A DNA stretch of 64,000 nucleotides. Source: Arenimonas oryziterrae DSM 21050 = YC6267 (lineage in GTDB: Bacteria; Pseudomonadota; Gammaproteobacteria; Xanthomonadales; Xanthomonadaceae). The notes below the pieces were generated by a model. The model worked only from the letters and a program-made list of their open reading frames with translations, ran no database searches and had not been told where the DNA came from. The stretch is taken from assembly GCF_000420545.1 (NCBI RefSeq), contig NZ_ATVD01000002.1, forward strand, positions 62,001 through 126,000, read 5' to 3'. Within the stretch, counting starts at the first letter, position 1; each line of letters starts with the position of its first letter. The translations under genes and the position numbers were made by a program. Below, piece by piece: positions 49,148-56,806 of the stretch.

Positions 49148-49177
49148 TTCGGACAGGGGGCTGAGAAATTGTCCGAA
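49148..49177. promoter_or_regulatory. Inverted repeat upstream of recN
   Basis: TTCGGACA (49148-49155) and TGTCCGAA (49170-49177) form a perfect 8-bp dyad with a 14-base spacer, 35 bp before the recN ATG in the hrcA-recN divergent gap. It is placed like an operator. It does not match the LexA boxes I know from Xanthomonas or E. coli, although recN is a typical SOS gene. Confidence 0.5.
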
Positions 49178-49212
49178 CGAACCCCGCTCCGTTTCAGGCA
49201 AAATCGCGCCCA

Positions 49213-50886
49213 ATGCTCAATCACCTCACCTTGAAAGACTTCGCCGTCGTCAGCGCCTCGGAATTGGCCTTCGGCCAGGGCCTGACTGCGGTGTCCGGCG
49301 AAACCGGCGCCGGCAAATCGCTGATCGTCGACGCCCTGCTGTGGCTCACCGGCACGCGGGCGGACGCCGGCATCGTCCGGCATGGCGCCGAGCGGGCCGA
49401 GCTGGCGGCCGAATTCGGCCTGCACGATGCCCCGGATGCGGCCGCCTGGCTACGCGACAACGACCTCGACGACGCCGACGGCTGCCAGTTGCGCCGTGTC
49501 ATCCGTGCCGACGGCGGCTCCCGGGCCTGGATCAACGGGCGCCCGGCCACCCTCGCCCAGCTGTCCGAGCTCGGCGGCTTGCTGGTCGAAATCCACGGCC
49601 AGCACGAACACCAGGCCCTGCTCGAACGCGGCCATCAGCTGGGTCTGCTCGATGCTTTCGGCCAGCACGAGCCGCGCCTGGCCGAGGTGCGCACCCTGGC
49701 GCAGGCCTGGGCCGAGCTGGACCGGGAAATCACCGAAATTTCGCGCGCGGGCGATGTCGCCGACCGCATCGGCTACCTCGAGCACCAACTCGGCGAACTG
49801 GGCAAGGAAAATCTCGAGGTGTCGGACATCGACGAGATGCTCGGCGCGCACCGGCGCCAGTCGCATGCCGCCAGCCTGCTCTCCGGCTACGACCTCGCGC
49901 TGACCCGCCTGGCGGGCGACGACGGCCTGTCCGTGACCCGCGGCCTGCGCCAGGTCGCCGGCGAACTGGCCCGGCATGTCGACGCCGAACCGCGCCTGGC
50001 CGAGATCGTGAGCCTGTTCGAATCGGCGGAAATACAGCTCGCCGAAGCGGCGAGCAGCCTCGAGCGCCTGCGCGACGATCTCGACCTCGATCCGCAGCAT
50101 CTGCAGCAGCTCGAGTCGCGCATGGCGCGTCTGCACGATCTCGCGCGCAAGCACCGCGTGCCGCTCAATGAACTCGCGCATCGTCGCGATGCGATCACCG
50201 CCGAACTCGATGCGCTGCGCCACGCCAGCGAGCGCAGCGACTCCCTGTTCGCCGAACGCGAAGCCGCCGGTCAACGCTGGCAGGCGGCCGCCGAAAAACT
50301 CAGCGCCGCGCGTATCGCGACAGCCAAACGCATCGGCAAGGCCGTCTCCGCCTTGATGGGCGAATTGGGCATGGCAGGCGGGGTTTTCGCGGTGGAATTG
50401 ACACCGCAGGATTCGCCCAAGCCGCATGTACTCGGTGCCGAACGCTGCGAATTCCTGGTCTCGGCCAACCCCGGACAGCCGCCGCGCGCGCTGCGCAAGG
50501 TCGCCTCGGGTGGCGAGCTGGCGCGCATCAGCCTGGCGATCGAAGTCGCGGCCCTGGGCCTGGATTCGGTGCCGACGATGATTTTCGACGAAGTCGACAC
50601 CGGCATCGGCGGCGCAGTCGCCGAAGTCGTCGGCCAGAAGCTGCGAACCCTCGGGAAAACGCGACAAGTGCTGTGCGTGACCCATCTGCCGCAGGTCGCG
50701 GCGCAGGGCCATCATCATTTCCAGGTCAACAAGGCCGTCAACGGCAGCGCCACCTACAGCGCGGTCTCGGTGCTCGACGACAAGGCGCGCATCGAAGAAC
50801 TCGCGCGCATGCTCGGCGGCGTGGAAATCACCAAGGAAACCCGCGCGAACGCCAAGCAGATGCTCGGCAAGGCGCAATCCGCCTAG
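49213..50886 (+). CDS. recN: DNA repair protein RecN
   Basis: 557-residue SMC-like ATPase of double-strand-break repair. Walker A VSGETGAGKSLI with Lys35 at the N-terminus; a long coiled coil with LVEIHGQHEHQALLER; then the C-terminal ABC signature VASGGELARISLAIE and Walker B TMIFDEVDTGIGG. Length matches E. coli RecN (553). It stands alone on the plus strand, divergent from hrcA and convergent with fur. Confidence 0.98.
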   Translation: MLNHLTLKDFAVVSASELAFGQGLTAVSGETGAGKSLIVDALLWLTGTRADAGIVRHGAERAELAAEFGLHDAPDAAAWLRDNDLDDADGCQLRRVIRADGGSRAWINGRPATLAQLSELGGLLVEIHGQHEHQALLERGHQLGLLDAFGQHEPRLAEVRTLAQAWAELDREITEISRAGDVADRIGYLEHQLGELGKENLEVSDIDEMLGAHRRQSHAASLLSGYDLALTRLAGDDGLSVTRGLRQVAGELARHVDAEPRLAEIVSLFESAEIQLAEAASSLERLRDDLDLDPQHLQQLESRMARLHDLARKHRVPLNELAHRRDAITAELDALRHASERSDSLFAEREAAGQRWQAAAEKLSAARIATAKRIGKAVSALMGELGMAGGVFAVELTPQDSPKPHVLGAERCEFLVSANPGQPPRALRKVASGGELARISLAIEVAALGLDSVPTMIFDEVDTGIGGAVAEVVGQKLRTLGKTRQVLCVTHLPQVAAQGHHHFQVNKAVNGSATYSAVSVLDDKARIEELARMLGGVEITKETRANAKQMLGKAQSA

Positions 50887-50907
50887 ACGCGGACGGGTGG
50901 CAGGCGA

Positions 50908-51315
50908 TTACTTCTTTTTCTTGGGCCGCACATAGAGCACGAGGCTGTGCTCTTCGATCACGTAGCCATGCTTGTCGGCGATCTGCTTTTGCAGCATCTC
51001 GATTTCCGGGCTGGTGAACTCGATGACCTTGCCCGTTTCCATGTCGACCATGTGGTCGTGGTGCTGGCCACGGTCCATCTCGTACACCGCCTGGCCGCCC
51101 TCGAAGTTGTGCTTGAGCACGAGGCCGGCGGCTTCGAACTGGGTCAGGACGCGATAAACCGTCGCCAGGCCGATGTCCTCGCCGCTGTTGAGCAGCTCGC
51201 GATAGATGTCTTCGGCCGAGAGGTGGCGGATGCTGGTGGTTTCCAGCAGCTCCAGAATTCGGATTCGGGGGTGGGTGACCTTCAGGCCAACCTTGCGCAG
51301 ATCCTGCGATTCCAT
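50908..51315 (-). CDS. fur: Ferric uptake regulator Fur
   Basis: 135-residue iron-responsive repressor. Winged helix with GLATVYRVLTQFEAAGLV (about 52-69); metal sites in GGQAVYEMDRGQHHDHMVD; C-terminus YVRPKKKK. It lacks the CxxC zinc pair seen in E. coli Fur (here VDMETGKV in its place), as in Pseudomonas-type Fur proteins. The ATG at 51315 gives the family start MESQDLRKVGLK; a GTG or ATG seven codons earlier is in frame but less likely. bamE is divergent 82 bp away, the usual neighbour in gammaproteobacteria. Confidence 0.97.
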   Translation of the reverse strand: MESQDLRKVGLKVTHPRIRILELLETTSIRHLSAEDIYRELLNSGEDIGLATVYRVLTQFEAAGLVLKHNFEGGQAVYEMDRGQHHDHMVDMETGKVIEFTSPEIEMLQKQIADKHGYVIEEHSLVLYVRPKKKK

Positions 51316-51397
51316 GAATCTTCCGCTCCCATGCAACTTATCGGGCCGACGCCGGTCGGTGCTTGGTGTATTATCGCCCGGCTACCCTCCTTTGACT

Positions 51398-51796
51398 ATG
51401 CTCACGATGCGCAAGGCTCTCCTTCTCATTCTCTCGGCCGTGCTGGTTTCCGGCTGCAACTGGGTTTACCGCCAGCCCGTGTACCAGGGCAACCTGCTCG
51501 AACAGAAATACGTCGAGCAGCTCAAGGAAGGCATGAGCCGTCAGCAGGTGGAAACCCTGCTCGGTACGCCGCCGGTGTCCGATCCCTTCCACCAGGAACG
51601 CTGGGACTACGTCGCGACGGAGCGCTACAAGCGCAACCCGACCGAGGTGAAAAACCTCACCGTCTGGTTCGAAAACGATCAGGTCAGCAAGTGGGAGGGC
51701 GAATATTTCCCGGACCACAACGAAGCGCTGCTGCGCCAGGCGCAGAAGTTCGGCAATCTGCCCAAGGACAAGGACAAGGACAAGAAAGGCCGCTGA
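51398..51796 (+). CDS. bamE: Outer membrane assembly factor BamE
   Basis: 132-residue lipoprotein of the BAM complex that folds outer-membrane beta-barrels. Signal peptide with lipobox LVSGC (Cys20 from this start), then QGNLLEQKYVEQLKEGMSR, QQVETLLGTP and the WDYVATERYK block typical of SmpA/OmlA proteins; a charged Lys/Asp tail ends it. A second ATG at 51407 would give 129 residues; no strong ribosome site separates the two. It is divergent from fur. Confidence 0.95.
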   Translation: MLTMRKALLLILSAVLVSGCNWVYRQPVYQGNLLEQKYVEQLKEGMSRQQVETLLGTPPVSDPFHQERWDYVATERYKRNPTEVKNLTVWFENDQVSKWEGEYFPDHNEALLRQAQKFGNLPKDKDKDKKGR

Positions 51797-51820
51797 TCGC
51801 GCGTCTTTCGTCCGGGTCTG

Positions 51821-51850
51821 AAAACGCCGCTATTCGCGGCGTTTTTCTTT
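51821..51850. terminator. Bidirectional terminator between bamE and rnfH
   Basis: 10-bp perfect stem AAAACGCCGC / GCGGCGTTTT (51821-51830 with 51836-51845, loop TATTC), followed by TCTTTT on the plus strand. Its left arm touches the rnfH stop codon on the minus strand. Confidence 0.9.
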
Positions 51851-52129
51851 TCCGCCGGCACGTTCGCGGCGCGCCTGCTTGGGATCGGTGCGCAGTGCGC
51901 GCACCAGCTCGATGCGGTCGCCGTCGTGCAGGACCGTTTCGGAGGTCGCCGGTCGGCTGAAAATCGCCAGAGCGACCGTGGCCTCGCGCCAGCCGGGCAC
52001 TTTCGCGTCCAGATCGGCGTGTGCCAACGCCTCGCCGACGGTGGCGCCGGCCGGCAGGTCGAGCGGCACGTGCCAGGCGCGGTCGGGCAAGGCGAAAACC
52101 ACTTCGATGCGCAGACGGGGCGCGTCCAT
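51830..52129 (-). CDS. rnfH: RnfH-family protein (UPF0125)
   Basis: 99-residue ubiquitin-fold (beta-grasp) protein. RIEVVFALPDRAWHVPLDL, ATVGEALAHAD, ATVALAIFSRPATSETVLHD, GDRIELVRALRTDPKQARR is the UPF0125 pattern. It forms a toxin-antitoxin-like or accessory pair with ratA in E. coli (ratAB), where RnfH is RatB. It follows ratA by 2 bp. Confidence 0.93.
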   Translation of the reverse strand: MDAPRLRIEVVFALPDRAWHVPLDLPAGATVGEALAHADLDAKVPGWREATVALAIFSRPATSETVLHDGDRIELVRALRTDPKQARRERAGGKEKRRE

Positions 52130-52131
52130 GC

Positions 52132-52563
52132 TCAGTCGTCGCTGCGGTTGGCTTCGCGGCAGAAATCGTCGACCAGACGGTCCGCCAATCCCTGGAAACC
52201 CAGGGCCAGCGCCGAGCCCACGAGCTTCCCGGCGACGTCGAATTCCATGCTGAGGCTGACTTTGCACGCGTCCTCGGCCAGGGAATGGAACACCCACAGA
52301 CCGCTGAACTTGCGGAACGGTCCTTCTTCGAGCATCAGTTCGATGCGGGTCGGCGGCGTCAGCGAATTGCGGGTGGTGAAACCGATGCGCAGCCCGGCCA
52401 CGCGCAGGTCCAGGCGCGCGAGCATGTGATCTTCGGACTGTTCGATGACTTCGGACGACTCGCACCAGCTGAAACGGCGCGGATAGGCGGCGACATCGTT
52501 GACGAGGCCGTACATGCGCGCCGCCGAATGCCGCACCAGCGCGTGTCGGTGGATGCTCGTCAT
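52132..52563 (-). CDS. ratA: RatA/CoQ10-type START-domain protein
   Basis: 143-residue SRPBCC/START-fold protein. Related E. coli RatA was reported to block 70S ribosome association; homologues (Coq10) bind ubiquinone. MTSIHRHALVRHSAARMYGL, VNDVAAYPRRFSWCESSEVI, and the late FQGLADRLVDDFCREA helix are diagnostic. The frame is open upstream, but MTSIHRHALV is the family start. It is divergent from smpB by 67 bp, the usual ratA-smpB arrangement. Confidence 0.93.
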   Translation of the reverse strand: MTSIHRHALVRHSAARMYGLVNDVAAYPRRFSWCESSEVIEQSEDHMLARLDLRVAGLRIGFTTRNSLTPPTRIELMLEEGPFRKFSGLWVFHSLAEDACKVSLSMEFDVAGKLVGSALALGFQGLADRLVDDFCREANRSDD

Positions 52564-52630
52564 GCCCCTGTCCCCATCAAAGGTTCCCTGCCCGGCCGCG
52601 CATCGGCGACAATGGGTGCAAGGAAACTCC

Positions 52631-53131
52631 ATGTCCAATAAGAAAGAAGCCAAGAATAGCGCAGGCACCCAGGGCAAGACGATTGCCCTGAACCGCTCTG
52701 CGCGCCACGATTACCACCTCGAAGCCCGCTACGAGGCCGGTATCTCCCTGCTTGGCTGGGAGCTCAAGTCCATCCGCGCCGGCCGCCTGAACATGGGCGA
52801 CAGCTATGCGATGGTCAAGAACGGCGAAATCTTCCTGTTCGGCTCGCAGATCACGCCGCTGATCTCGGCCTCGACCCACGTCATCCCCGACGATCGCCGT
52901 ACGCGCAAGCTGCTGCTGCACCGTGCGGAGATCGATCGCCTGGTCGGCAAGGTCGAACGCGAGGGCTACACCTTGATTCCCACCGCCTGCTACTGGTCGG
53001 GTAACAAGGTCAAGCTCGAACTGGCGCTGGCGAAAGGCAAGCAGGCCCACGACAAGCGCCAGGCCAGCAAGGACGCGGACTGGGCGCGCGAGAAGCAGCG
53101 CACGATGCGTCGACACAACAAGAACGCCTGA
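52631..53131 (+). CDS. smpB: SsrA-binding protein SmpB
   Basis: 166-residue partner of tmRNA in ribosome rescue. OB-like core with ARHDYHLEARYEAGISLLG, WELKSIRAGRLNMGDSYAM, and the basic C-terminal tail DWAREKQRTMRRHNKNA that enters the vacant mRNA channel. AAGGAA lies six bases before the ATG. Its RNA partner ssrA is 4.9 kb downstream, separated by a four-gene operon. Confidence 0.98.
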   Translation: MSNKKEAKNSAGTQGKTIALNRSARHDYHLEARYEAGISLLGWELKSIRAGRLNMGDSYAMVKNGEIFLFGSQITPLISASTHVIPDDRRTRKLLLHRAEIDRLVGKVEREGYTLIPTACYWSGNKVKLELALAKGKQAHDKRQASKDADWAREKQRTMRRHNKNA

Positions 53132-53161
53132 CGCCGGGCCAAAAATCATGCGGGCAGCCCA

Positions 53162-54226
53162 ATGAAACCTTCGCTCCCCGTTCTCGTCCTGCGCTGGAGT
53201 TTCCGTTTGCTGCTCGGCGGCGTGATGGTGATCGCGCTCGTGCTGCTCGCTTTCCGCTGGCAGGCGCAGCAGCGCGAAGTGCGTGATCCGCAGACATCCG
53301 CGCCGGCAACTGGGCGTTTCGTCGATGCCGCCGGCCTGCATTTTTTTGTCCAGGAAGCAGGACCGATGCAGGGTCCGGTCGTCGTTTTCATCCATGGCAC
53401 CGGTGCCTGGAGCGAGACCTGGCGCGAATCGATGCAGACCGCCGCGGCGGCCGGATATCGCGCCATCGCGCTGGACGTACCGCCTTTCGGCTATTCGCAA
53501 CGTCCCGCCGACGGCGACTATTCGCGTGCGGCGCAGGCCCGTCGAATCTTGGGCGTGCTCGATGCGCTGAAGATCGACCGGGTCGTGCTCGTCGGTCATT
53601 CGTTCGGCGCCGGGGCCACGATGGAGACGGTCTTCCTTGCTCCCGAACGCGTGCGCGGTGTCGTGCTGGTCGACGCGGCGCTGGCACTGACGCGCGATCC
53701 CGACGCCGATCCCGAGGGCCCGTGGGCCTTGCGCGCCTTTCTCGCCGCCGCCCCCGTACGCGATGCCGTGGTCGCCAGTCTGCTGACCAATCCCGACTAC
53801 ACCGAGCGTCTGCTGCAGAAATTCGTCCACGACCCGCAGGCCGCCACGCCGGCGCGCGTGCAGGTCTACCAGCAGCCGCTCGCGCTCGCAGGAAGCACCT
53901 CCGCGGTGGGCCAATGGCTGCCGACGCTGCTGCTCCCGGGACCGCCATCGAAGAGCGACGACGCAGACGCCTACCGGACACTGCGCCTGCCGGTGCGATT
54001 GATCTGGGGCGACCAAGACGACATCACGCCGCTCGCACAGGGCCGGCAGATCGAGACCCTCGTGCCCGGCGCGCATCTGGTGTCGCTGCCCGGGATCGGA
54101 CATATTCCGCAGATCGAAGACAGCCCGCATTTCCGCACCGTCCTGCTCGAACAGCTGCAAGCGATCGTGCCGTCCGCCCCTCCCGCCAGCGAGCCCCTGC
54201 CGACCGATGCCCTCCTCTCTCATTGA
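53162..54226 (+). CDS. Membrane-anchored alpha/beta hydrolase
   Basis: 354 residues. An N-terminal hydrophobic helix (about 10-31) after a basic start suggests a signal anchor with the enzyme outside the cytoplasm. The alpha/beta-hydrolase fold has oxyanion segment HGTGAWSETW (79-88), nucleophile Ser147 in GHSFGAG, acid Asp286 in WGDQDDITP and His314 in GIGHIPQIED, so the triad is complete. The cap region (about 185-260) is Ala/Pro-rich. Substrate unknown. It begins 30 bp after smpB and overlaps the DUF805 gene by 20 bp, forming the first gene of the operon that separates smpB from ssrA. Confidence 0.85.
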   Translation: MKPSLPVLVLRWSFRLLLGGVMVIALVLLAFRWQAQQREVRDPQTSAPATGRFVDAAGLHFFVQEAGPMQGPVVVFIHGTGAWSETWRESMQTAAAAGYRAIALDVPPFGYSQRPADGDYSRAAQARRILGVLDALKIDRVVLVGHSFGAGATMETVFLAPERVRGVVLVDAALALTRDPDADPEGPWALRAFLAAAPVRDAVVASLLTNPDYTERLLQKFVHDPQAATPARVQVYQQPLALAGSTSAVGQWLPTLLLPGPPSKSDDADAYRTLRLPVRLIWGDQDDITPLAQGRQIETLVPGAHLVSLPGIGHIPQIEDSPHFRTVLLEQLQAIVPSAPPASEPLPTDALLSH

Positions 54227-54572
54227 TGCTCTGGCTTCGTTGCGCGGCCGGCTTCCGCGGCTGCGTTTCTGCTACCTGTTCCTGGCCCTGATCGCAGCGT
54301 TCGTGCTGTCGTTCGTCGGACTCGAGAATCTGCTCGGACGCGCCAGCACGTGGGTCCTGTATCCGCCGGCGTTCTGGATCGCCCTGTCGTTGACGACGCG
54401 GCGCTACCACGACCTCAACAAGCGCGCGTGGTGGCTGCTCGTGCTGCTCATTCCCCTGCTCGGTCCGATCTGGGTGGGCTTCGAGCTGTTCCTGCGTCGC
54501 GGCACGACCGGCGACAACCGCTTCGGTCGCGACCGCCTGTCCGCCGTGCACGACTATCACGTGGTCAAGTGA
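54207..54572 (+). CDS. DUF805-type small membrane protein
   Basis: 121 residues. Two or three hydrophobic helices (about 20-42, 47-63, 72-93) flank the DUF805 core TRRYHDLNKRAWWLLVLLIP, and the domain ends with RRGTTGDNRFGRD. DUF805 proteins (e.g. YhaH-like) are widespread inner-membrane proteins without known activity. The ATG is inside the end of the hydrolase gene (20-bp overlap) and the next gene starts 10 bp after its stop, so it is embedded in the operon. Confidence 0.85.
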   Translation: MPSSLIDALASLRGRLPRLRFCYLFLALIAAFVLSFVGLENLLGRASTWVLYPPAFWIALSLTTRRYHDLNKRAWWLLVLLIPLLGPIWVGFELFLRRGTTGDNRFGRDRLSAVHDYHVVK

Positions 54573-54582
54573 GACGCGGACC

Positions 54583-56805
54583 ATGGACAGCAATCCGCTG
54601 ATCATCAACGACGTCACCGGCCTCAACCCGGTGGCGGTCTGGGCCATCGTCAAACCGGCCTCCGTCGCCGAAGTGCAGGAAGCAGTACGGCGTGCGTCCG
54701 GACCGATCTCGATCGGCGGCGGACGTTTCAGCATGGGCGGACAGACCGCGAGCCCGGGCAGCCTGCATGTCGACATGCGCGGCATGAACCGCATCGTCGC
54801 GTTCTGGCCGATGGAACGACGCATTCGCGTGCAGGCCGGCATTCGCTGGTGCGACATCCAGAAGTTCGTCGATCCGCACGATCTTTCGGTCAAGATCATG
54901 CAGAGCTACGCCAATTTCACTGTCGGCGGCTCGCTGGGCGTGAATGTGCATGGCCGTTACATGGGCCTCGGCCCACTGATCCTGTCGGTGCGCGCGATCT
55001 CGCTGGTGTTGGCCAATGGCGAACGCGTCGAAGCCAGCCCGAGCGAAAACAGCGAGCTGTTCTACGGGGTGATCGGCGGCTACGGCGGCCTGGGCATCGT
55101 CGTGGAAGCCGAACTCGAGCTCGCCCCGAACGTACGCATGGAGCGCGTCTCGCAGAAGATGCCGGTCGGCGACTATCTCGCGCACTTCCGCAAATCCGTG
55201 CGCAATTCCTCCGACGCGATTTACCACAACGCCGACATCTATCCGCCGCACTACGGCTCGGTGCGTTCGGTGACATGGCGCGAGACCGACAAACCGGTCA
55301 CCGAGCCACGCCGTTTGATGCCGGCCAAACCCGATTATCCGCTGGAAAAATATTTCCTCTGGGCGATGACCGAAACCCCCTGGGGCAAATGGCGTCGCGA
55401 ATTCCTCATCGACCCGCTGTTGTTCGCGACCGGCAAGGTCTGCTGGCGCAATTTCGAGGCCGGCTACAACGTCGCCGAGCTCGAGCCCGCCTCGCGCCGT
55501 TTCAGCACCTACGTGCTGCAGGAATACTTCGTTCCCTACGAGCGCTTCGACGAATTCGTGGCGAAGATGGCCGAGATCCTCCGCCGCCATCGCGTGAACA
55601 TGCTCAATATTTCCGTGCGGCATGCGGTCGCCGACCCGGGCTCGCTGATGGCCTGGGCACGCCAGGAGTGTTTTGCGTTCGTGCTCTATTACAAGCAGCG
55701 CACGCGCGCGAACGCCCGCCATCGCGTCGCCGTCTGGACGCGCGAGCTGATCGAAGCCGCGATAGCACTGGGCGGCAGCCACTACTTGCCGTATCAGGCG
55801 CATGCGACGTCCGAACAATTCCATCGCGCCTACCCGCGCGCGCACGAGCTGTTCGCGCTCAAGCGCCGCCTCGACCCCGATTTCCGTTTCCGCAACGTGA
55901 TCTGGGACCAGTATTACGCGCCGACATTGGCGCCGCAGGAAGACCGACCCATGGCGACGAACTCCGAGTTCCACACCGTCTACAACGACACCGCCGGGCA
56001 CGACGGTTTTTATCGCTTCCTGCAGAACGTGTACCGCTTGTATCCGGAGGACCGCTTCCACACGCTGATCAAGGACGCGGTGGGCCGGCATGGCGACGAC
56101 GAGAGCATCTATCGCGACCTGCAGACCCGGCTGCCGGGCATCAAGCCCTTCCTCGCCGACCTGTTCTATGCCCTGCCCTCGCTGAAAAAGCAGAAGCAGG
56201 AAATGACCCGGCAGACCCTGGCGATCCTCGGCACGCGGCGGAAGTTCGACGGCTACGTGGAAATCGGCACGACCGGCCGCTACGTGAAGAGCCTGCGCAA
56301 GGCGTTGGATCTGAGCGGCCCGGTGCATCTGGTCAACGATGTCGCCCCGGGCAATTCGCCAGTCGACCTCATCGAGCGCGGACAACTGGGTCAGGCCGGC
56401 GCCTTCACGATGATGGACTACCGCGCGATTCCGGCCAGTGCTGTGCCCGATGCCAGCGCCGATCTGGTGACCTGCTACATCGGCCTGCATCATTGCCCGC
56501 CAGACACGCTGGAGGAGTTCGCCGCCTCGATCGCGCGCATGCTGCGCCCCAGCGGTGTCTTCATCCTGCGCGACCACGAAGTCGATTCGCCGCAGATGAA
56601 TGCCTTCGTGTCGCTGGCACACACCGTCTTCAATGCCGGCCTCGGCGTGCCCTGGGAAACCAATCAGGCCGAGCTGCGTTTCTTCGCGCCGCTGCAGCGC
56701 TGGATCGACCTGCTGGCGCGGCATGGACTGCGCGACAGCGGTCAGCGCCTGCTGCAGGCCAACGATCCTTCGATCAATACGCTGCTGATGTTCACCAAGG
56801 ACTGA
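54583..56805 (+). CDS. FAD-binding oxidoreductase fused to SAM-dependent methyltransferase
   Basis: 740 residues with two enzymes in one chain. Residues about 15-185 form a PCMH/VAO-type FAD domain: ISIGGGRFSMGGQTAS at 42-57, NFTVGGSLGVNVHGR at 111-125, and VIGGYGGLGIVVEAELEL near 163-180. The usual site of covalent FAD attachment (His in GHS-type loops) is not His here, so FAD is probably non-covalent. A substrate domain follows to about 460, with RRLDPDFRFRN. From about 535 a class I methyltransferase begins, with motif I VEIGTTGRY at 559-567, an IGLHHCP segment and LRPSGVFILRDHE. There is no signal peptide. Substrate and product are unknown; fusion implies consecutive oxidation and methylation of one molecule. 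Confidence 0.85.
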   Translation: MDSNPLIINDVTGLNPVAVWAIVKPASVAEVQEAVRRASGPISIGGGRFSMGGQTASPGSLHVDMRGMNRIVAFWPMERRIRVQAGIRWCDIQKFVDPHDLSVKIMQSYANFTVGGSLGVNVHGRYMGLGPLILSVRAISLVLANGERVEASPSENSELFYGVIGGYGGLGIVVEAELELAPNVRMERVSQKMPVGDYLAHFRKSVRNSSDAIYHNADIYPPHYGSVRSVTWRETDKPVTEPRRLMPAKPDYPLEKYFLWAMTETPWGKWRREFLIDPLLFATGKVCWRNFEAGYNVAELEPASRRFSTYVLQEYFVPYERFDEFVAKMAEILRRHRVNMLNISVRHAVADPGSLMAWARQECFAFVLYYKQRTRANARHRVAVWTRELIEAAIALGGSHYLPYQAHATSEQFHRAYPRAHELFALKRRLDPDFRFRNVIWDQYYAPTLAPQEDRPMATNSEFHTVYNDTAGHDGFYRFLQNVYRLYPEDRFHTLIKDAVGRHGDDESIYRDLQTRLPGIKPFLADLFYALPSLKKQKQEMTRQTLAILGTRRKFDGYVEIGTTGRYVKSLRKALDLSGPVHLVNDVAPGNSPVDLIERGQLGQAGAFTMMDYRAIPASAVPDASADLVTCYIGLHHCPPDTLEEFAASIARMLRPSGVFILRDHEVDSPQMNAFVSLAHTVFNAGLGVPWETNQAELRFFAPLQRWIDLLARHGLRDSGQRLLQANDPSINTLLMFTKD

Positions 56806-56806
56806 C

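Noticed and set aside
47914-49212. CIRCE operator near hrcA or grpE
   Set aside because: No TTAGCACTC-type dyad is present; only the sigma-32 promoter and a different dyad before recN are seen.
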